A stretch of 64,000 nucleotides of DNA. Origin: CAG-882 sp050874385. GTDB lineage: Bacteria > Bacillota > Clostridia > Lachnospirales > Lachnospiraceae. Both the position numbers and the translations under genes were made by a program. Below are positions 60,596 to 64,000 of the stretch, piece by piece (within the stretch, counting starts at the first letter, position 1; each line of letters begins with the position of its first letter). The notes beneath the pieces are model-generated. The model saw only the letters and a list, made by a program, of their open reading frames with translations. It ran no database searches and was not told the origin of the DNA. The stretch covers positions 1 through 64,000 of the forward strand of contig JBNMKO010000009.1 of NCBI GenBank assembly GCA_050874385.1. The letters are read 5' to 3'.

Positions 60596-61969
60596 ATGAA
60601 TAGCAAGTTACAGAACTTATTTTTGGGAGTGCTGATAGTTGCCGGAATTGTGCTGTGTGCTTTTTTGTTTGCATCAAAAAAGATTGAGAATGATGCGGCT
60701 GCATCGACTGCCGTGACAAAAACCAGCGCGGAAAAACCAACAGCACCGATAATCAACGCACCGACAACGGTGGCAGACCTTCACACCGAGATGGCGATAA
60801 TCACATACGTTAACGCCGACGCGAAGAGCCTGTCAGTGAGGTCATACTATGAAGGTGTTGACCGCACCTTCTATATGGAGAAGCCCGCACTTATCTACAC
60901 GGAATTTGGCAATGCGATGACGCTTGCACAGCTCTACGCGGGGGATGTAGTGAACATAACCTACGACACCATAACCAACACCGTGACGGAAATCCATATC
61001 TCGGATGAAGTCACATGCCACATGGCGGTGTCGGATGTGTCGGTAAACACCTCATACAGGAGACTTTCCCTCTATGGAAAGAATTATGAGTATGCGAGAA
61101 ATGTGGTGGTTGTGTCGGACAATGAGCTCATAACTCCCGAGCAGCTCTCATCTCACGATGTATTTAACCTGTATGAGAAGGACGGCAAGGTCGTGTCAAT
61201 CGTTGTGACAAGAGGGCACGGTTACATAACTCTGACGGGAATTGATTTGTTCGTGGGCGGCTATGTGAATATAGGAAGCGAGAACATTAAGACCTTAGAG
61301 AAAAATATGATGATTACCGTCAAGGAAGGAACCTACAAAGTGGCAGTCTCAAAAGACCAGTATTATGGGGCTAAGACCGTGACGGTCAACAGAAATCAGG
61401 TCACGATAGTGGATTTTTCTGAGTTTGTGGCGGACACGGTTGAGAACGGAAATGTGCTGTTTGACATTGATGTTGAAGGTGCAACACTGTATCTTAACGG
61501 TAAGGAGACGGACTACTCCGAGGGGATGTTAACTCTCCCTATAGGAAAATACACGGTGCGCGTGAGTGCCGACGGTTACGACAATTATCAGGATGAGATT
61601 GAAGTTACCGCTGATTATCAGAAGGTTAACATTAAGCTCAAAAAGGACGAGGAGACCACAACCGCGGAACAGACCACAACCGCGGCGGAGACGACGCAGG
61701 AGACAACCGCCTCTAACGGAGTGACTTCGCAGTATGAGACAGAGACAACTACCATTGTAAGCGAGAAGAACCGCGTGTATATCGACGGGCCTACGGGTGC
61801 TTTGATATACTTCGATGAGAGCTATCTTGGCGTTGCACCGCTCGACTTTGCGATGGTGACGGGACAGCACACCATTATTGTGGTGAACGGCACGACAATA
61901 AAGAGCTATACGGTGAACCTTGTCGAGGGCGCGGATGATGTGCGGTATGACTTTACCCCTAAAGAGTGA
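60596..61969 (+). CDS. Membrane-anchored protein with PEGA-type repeats
   Basis: 457 aa; AGAAAGGAAAC precedes ATG 60596. N-terminal membrane helix (about residues 7-28), a region of about 200 residues with beta character, then PEGA-type domains: one at about 285-350 (VLFDIDVEGATLYLNGKETDYSEG..LPIGKYTVRVSADGYD) and one at about 390-450 (VYIDGPTGALIYFDESYLGVAPLDF). The linkers are Thr/Glu-rich (TTTAEQTTTAAETT). PEGA domains usually sit on the outer face and bind surface polymers or partners. Function unknown. Confidence 0.84.
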   Translation: MNSKLQNLFLGVLIVAGIVLCAFLFASKKIENDAAASTAVTKTSAEKPTAPIINAPTTVADLHTEMAIITYVNADAKSLSVRSYYEGVDRTFYMEKPALIYTEFGNAMTLAQLYAGDVVNITYDTITNTVTEIHISDEVTCHMAVSDVSVNTSYRRLSLYGKNYEYARNVVVVSDNELITPEQLSSHDVFNLYEKDGKVVSIVVTRGHGYITLTGIDLFVGGYVNIGSENIKTLEKNMMITVKEGTYKVAVSKDQYYGAKTVTVNRNQVTIVDFSEFVADTVENGNVLFDIDVEGATLYLNGKETDYSEGMLTLPIGKYTVRVSADGYDNYQDEIEVTADYQKVNIKLKKDEETTTAEQTTTAAETTQETTASNGVTSQYETETTTIVSEKNRVYIDGPTGALIYFDESYLGVAPLDFAMVTGQHTIIVVNGTTIKSYTVNLVEGADDVRYDFTPKE

Positions 61970-62119
61970 CAGATATTCAGGAGAATTGACAATGAAAGAC
62001 GCAGTACTGCAATATAGAAATGTTGAGAAAATGTTTTAACATCACAATATGTAATATTTCAATATGGCAGCAGCATACAATACATAAACAAACTTTTATT
62101 GCAGGTGATATGTCATTGT

Positions 62120-62548
62120 ATGAGAAAAAAGGTATATTCGATGTTGCTTCTGGTCATAGTGACCGTGGGCATTGTGATGTCGGCTGTGGCTGTTTCAGGG
62201 TGTGCAAAGACAGGCGGTGAGGAACAGCTCACTCCCGTTGATTTTACGGTGGTGAGCTTTGACGATATCCCAAAGGATTTTCTTGCGCAGATTGAGGAGA
62301 AAAAGAGCGCGGATTTCCGGCTCAGCTACACGGCGGACGGCTGGCTTTACATAGCGCGCGGGTACGGGCAGCAAAGCAGCGGCGGATACTCGATAGCCAT
62401 CAAGGAAGTGACAATGTCTGACAACGCGGTTTACTTTGACTCGGAACTCATAGGCCCTAATCAGGGCGAGGCGGTCAACAAGCTTGCGACCTATCCATAT
62501 GTGGTTGTAAAGCTTGAGGATGCGGGAAGAAGCGTGGTGTTCAGGTAG
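62120..62548 (+). CDS. Lipoprotein with PrcB_C-like domain
   Basis: 142 aa from ATG 62120; AGGTGA is 11 nt upstream, and an in-frame ATG at 62099 has no site. The signal sequence ends in a lipobox VSGC. The mature part (FDDIPKDFLAQIEEKKSADFRLSYTADGWLYIARGYGQQSSGGYSIAIKEV and so on) follows the PrcB_C pattern, in which the conserved GYGxxxTGGYxIxI is the central motif. Related proteins are exported and linked to proteases or spore-type structures. It follows the PEGA gene on the same strand after about 150 bp. Function unknown. Confidence 0.75.
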   Translation: MRKKVYSMLLLVIVTVGIVMSAVAVSGCAKTGGEEQLTPVDFTVVSFDDIPKDFLAQIEEKKSADFRLSYTADGWLYIARGYGQQSSGGYSIAIKEVTMSDNAVYFDSELIGPNQGEAVNKLATYPYVVVKLEDAGRSVVFR

Positions 62549-62566
62549 CAGGCATAATTAAATCAA

Positions 62567-62612
62567 ATCCCTCATATCATATAAAAGAAATATATGATAT
62601 GGGGGATTTTTT
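62567..62612 (+). promoter_or_regulatory. 17-bp hairpin overlapping the ribosome site of the SPOCS gene
   Basis: ATCCCTCATATCATATA (62567-62583) pairs with TATATGATATGGGGGAT (62591-62607; one G-U) around AAAGAAA, and a T6 tract (62607-62612) leads directly to GTG 62613. The ribosome site GGGGG is inside the 3' arm. Same design as 59474-59528. Confidence 0.75.
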
Positions 62613-64000
62613 GTGGAGATAGTTCGGAAAAATATAAGCATGAACCATATATGCGGCAGAGCGGACGCACAGATTACCTTGGATGACGATTTCATAGTGC
62701 CCGACAGCAAGCCGGATATATTAAAGAGAATAACGGATTGCGGCGAGGTTATCGTGGAGGGCTTAAAGGCGGGTGACGGCAAAGCGTCTGTTAACGGGAA
62801 GATGAAGTTTTCGCTCCTTTACAGGACGGATAAGGCGGGAGTTTCCTTTGACAGCATGGAGGGGAGCATTGACTTCGGGGAGACGGTGAATGTGCCGGGG
62901 CTTAGTGCCGGGGACACAATAAAGTGCACGGCGACGCTTGAGGACTTGAGCATAAGCCTTATAAATGGCAGAAAAATAAGTGTGTCAGCGATTGTTTCGC
63001 TTGAGCTGTACGGCGAAAATACATATATGTCATCGGCGGCAGTCGATATCGAGGACAGTGATATATGCTGCCTTAAAAAGAACATAGGAATGCTGGCACT
63101 CGTCGAGAACAAGAGGGATATACTTAGAGTTCGCGAACAGTGTGAGCTGTCGGCGAACAAACCAAATGCCGGGAGCGTAGTGTGGTCTGTGCCGGAGCTC
63201 AGAAACGTGGACACAAAGGCGGCATCGGATGAGCTTATTGTGAGAGGTGAGATACATATTTTTGCAATGTATTTCCCGGAGGACGACGACGAGAATGTGC
63301 AGTATATCGAGGAGACACTTCCGTTCACGGGAAAAGTGTCGCTTCCGGGGGCTGACGAGAGGATGCTCGCGGATGTGTCAATCGTGCCGTCACAAAAAAC
63401 AGTGTCCATAAAGCCCGATTACGACGGTGAGCCGAGGGTGATTGAGGTGGAGATGGTTCTCGACCTCGATATAAAGCTCTACGATGAGCAGAACATTGAC
63501 CTTTTGACGGATGTATACTCGCTAAAGAGCAGGCTTACTCCCGTTGTTGACAATGCAAGTTATGACAATCTTTTGATACACAACCATGTAAGGTGCAGGG
63601 TCGGCGACAAGGTAAAGCAGGGCGGCGGCAAGGAAAAAATATTGCAGATTATCAACAGCTGTGCAACGGTAAATACCGACAATATAAGCATTGTCGAGGA
63701 CGGCTTGATGGTCGAGGGCGCGGTGAAGGTGGATATACTATACATATCCGACAGCGACGAGGACAGATTGGGGAGCCTCACAAGGGAGCTGCCGTTTTCA
63801 CAGAAAATAGATGCCCTCGGCATAGAAAACGACTCTTTTTACACCGTGAGGATGGATGTCGAACAGCTCATAACGACAATGCTTGGCAGTGATGAGCTTG
63901 AGATTAAGCTCAATATAGGGATGAACGCGCTGATACTGACCCCGGGAGGCACACAGATTATAACGGATATCTCGCAGGAGGAGCTTGACTACAATCTGTT
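62613..64000 (+). CDS. SPOCS (DUF3794) domain protein, incomplete at the window end
   Basis: 462 codons are visible from GTG 62613 to the window end without a stop, so the frame continues beyond 64000. It begins VEIVRKNISMNHICGRADAQ and reads DDDFIVPDSKPDILKRI, the opening motif of DUF3794/SPOCS proteins; a second, weaker copy (RVREQCELSANKPNAGSVVWSV) and a third region (LLIHNHVRCRVGDKVKQ) suggest repeated domains. Family members often carry a C-terminal LysM domain, which would lie outside the window. Such proteins are found in spore coats and exosporium-like layers of Clostridia. The ribosome site is hidden in a hairpin. Confidence 0.83.
   Translation, partial: MEIVRKNISMNHICGRADAQITLDDDFIVPDSKPDILKRITDCGEVIVEGLKAGDGKASVNGKMKFSLLYRTDKAGVSFDSMEGSIDFGETVNVPGLSAGDTIKCTATLEDLSISLINGRKISVSAIVSLELYGENTYMSSAAVDIEDSDICCLKKNIGMLALVENKRDILRVREQCELSANKPNAGSVVWSVPELRNVDTKAASDELIVRGEIHIFAMYFPEDDDENVQYIEETLPFTGKVSLPGADERMLADVSIVPSQKTVSIKPDYDGEPRVIEVEMVLDLDIKLYDEQNIDLLTDVYSLKSRLTPVVDNASYDNLLIHNHVRCRVGDKVKQGGGKEKILQIINSCATVNTDNISIVEDGLMVEGAVKVDILYISDSDEDRLGSLTRELPFSQKIDALGIENDSFYTVRMDVEQLITTMLGSDELEIKLNIGMNALILTPGGTQIITDISQEELDYNL

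Overview
The window looks like a chromosomal segment of a Clostridia bacterium, most probably a Lachnospiraceae (Bacillota). The evidence is the set and style of genes: dnaX-ybaB-recR followed by a giant acidic TPR protein, strong GGAGG ribosome sites with occasional TTG/GTG starts, a SAM-I riboswitch ahead of metK, a CBS/DRTGG-type pyrophosphatase, a PPi-type phosphofructokinase, several chemoreceptors, a CotS-like kinase and a SPOCS (DUF3794) protein. I cannot name the species from sequence alone. No rRNA, tRNA or CRISPR array was seen.

Layout. 0-7 kb: a possible IS200/IS605-type end, then dnaX, ybaB, recR and a TPR/low-complexity/degenerate-AAA protein. 7-9.5 kb: a FGGY sugar kinase and L-ribulose-5-phosphate 4-epimerase (pentose use). 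9.5-13.3 kb: an AT-rich accessory island holding a MITE-like element, an AAA-ATPase/PD-(D/E)XK protein bracketed by near-identical terminator repeats, and an RNPP/Rgg-type regulator next to an unannotated 53-aa opposite-strand peptide gene and a small exported protein. 13.3-17.5 kb: a large lipoprotein with a solute-binding-like C-terminal part, a structured leader and a MATE pump. 17.8-21.4 kb: two tandem paralogous chemoreceptors. 21.7-24.5 kb: transaldolase and transketolase, then about 450 bp of higher-order tandem repeat ahead of a membrane-anchored protein. 26.3-27.5 kb: phosphofructokinase on the minus strand.

27.8-32 kb: a promoter, a short leader ORF and an intrinsic terminator ahead of a heterodimeric ABC exporter (BmrCD-like), followed by a second MITE copy. 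32-37 kb: zinc-ribbon membrane protein, a dense block of inverted repeats, Nudix hydrolase, pyrophosphatase, flavin reductase and shikimate kinase. 37-40.4 kb: LysM-G5-M23 wall hydrolase and MurA. 40.5-44.7 kb: two more chemoreceptors. 44.8-46.4 kb: SAM-I riboswitch and metK. 46.5-49.5 kb: two-component system with a duplicated response-regulator tail, then a HEPN/MNT pair. 49.5-56.4 kb: RluA-type pseudouridine synthase, AI-2E-family permease, an MBOAT/AlgX-like O-acetylation pair and two lipoproteins. 56.6-64 kb: proS, cca, CotS-like kinase, PEGA protein, PrcB-like lipoprotein and a SPOCS protein cut by the window end.

The main candidates for undescribed biology are: (1) the RNPP regulator with its convergent 53-aa signal-like peptide gene; (2) the A-B-C higher-order repeat at 24.6-25.06 kb; (3) the leader/attenuator ahead of the ABC exporter; (4) a hairpin + T-tract + GTG-start arrangement that occurs twice (59.5 and 62.6 kb) and buries the ribosome site in the 3' arm of a terminator-like stem; and (5) a MITE family with two copies in the window.
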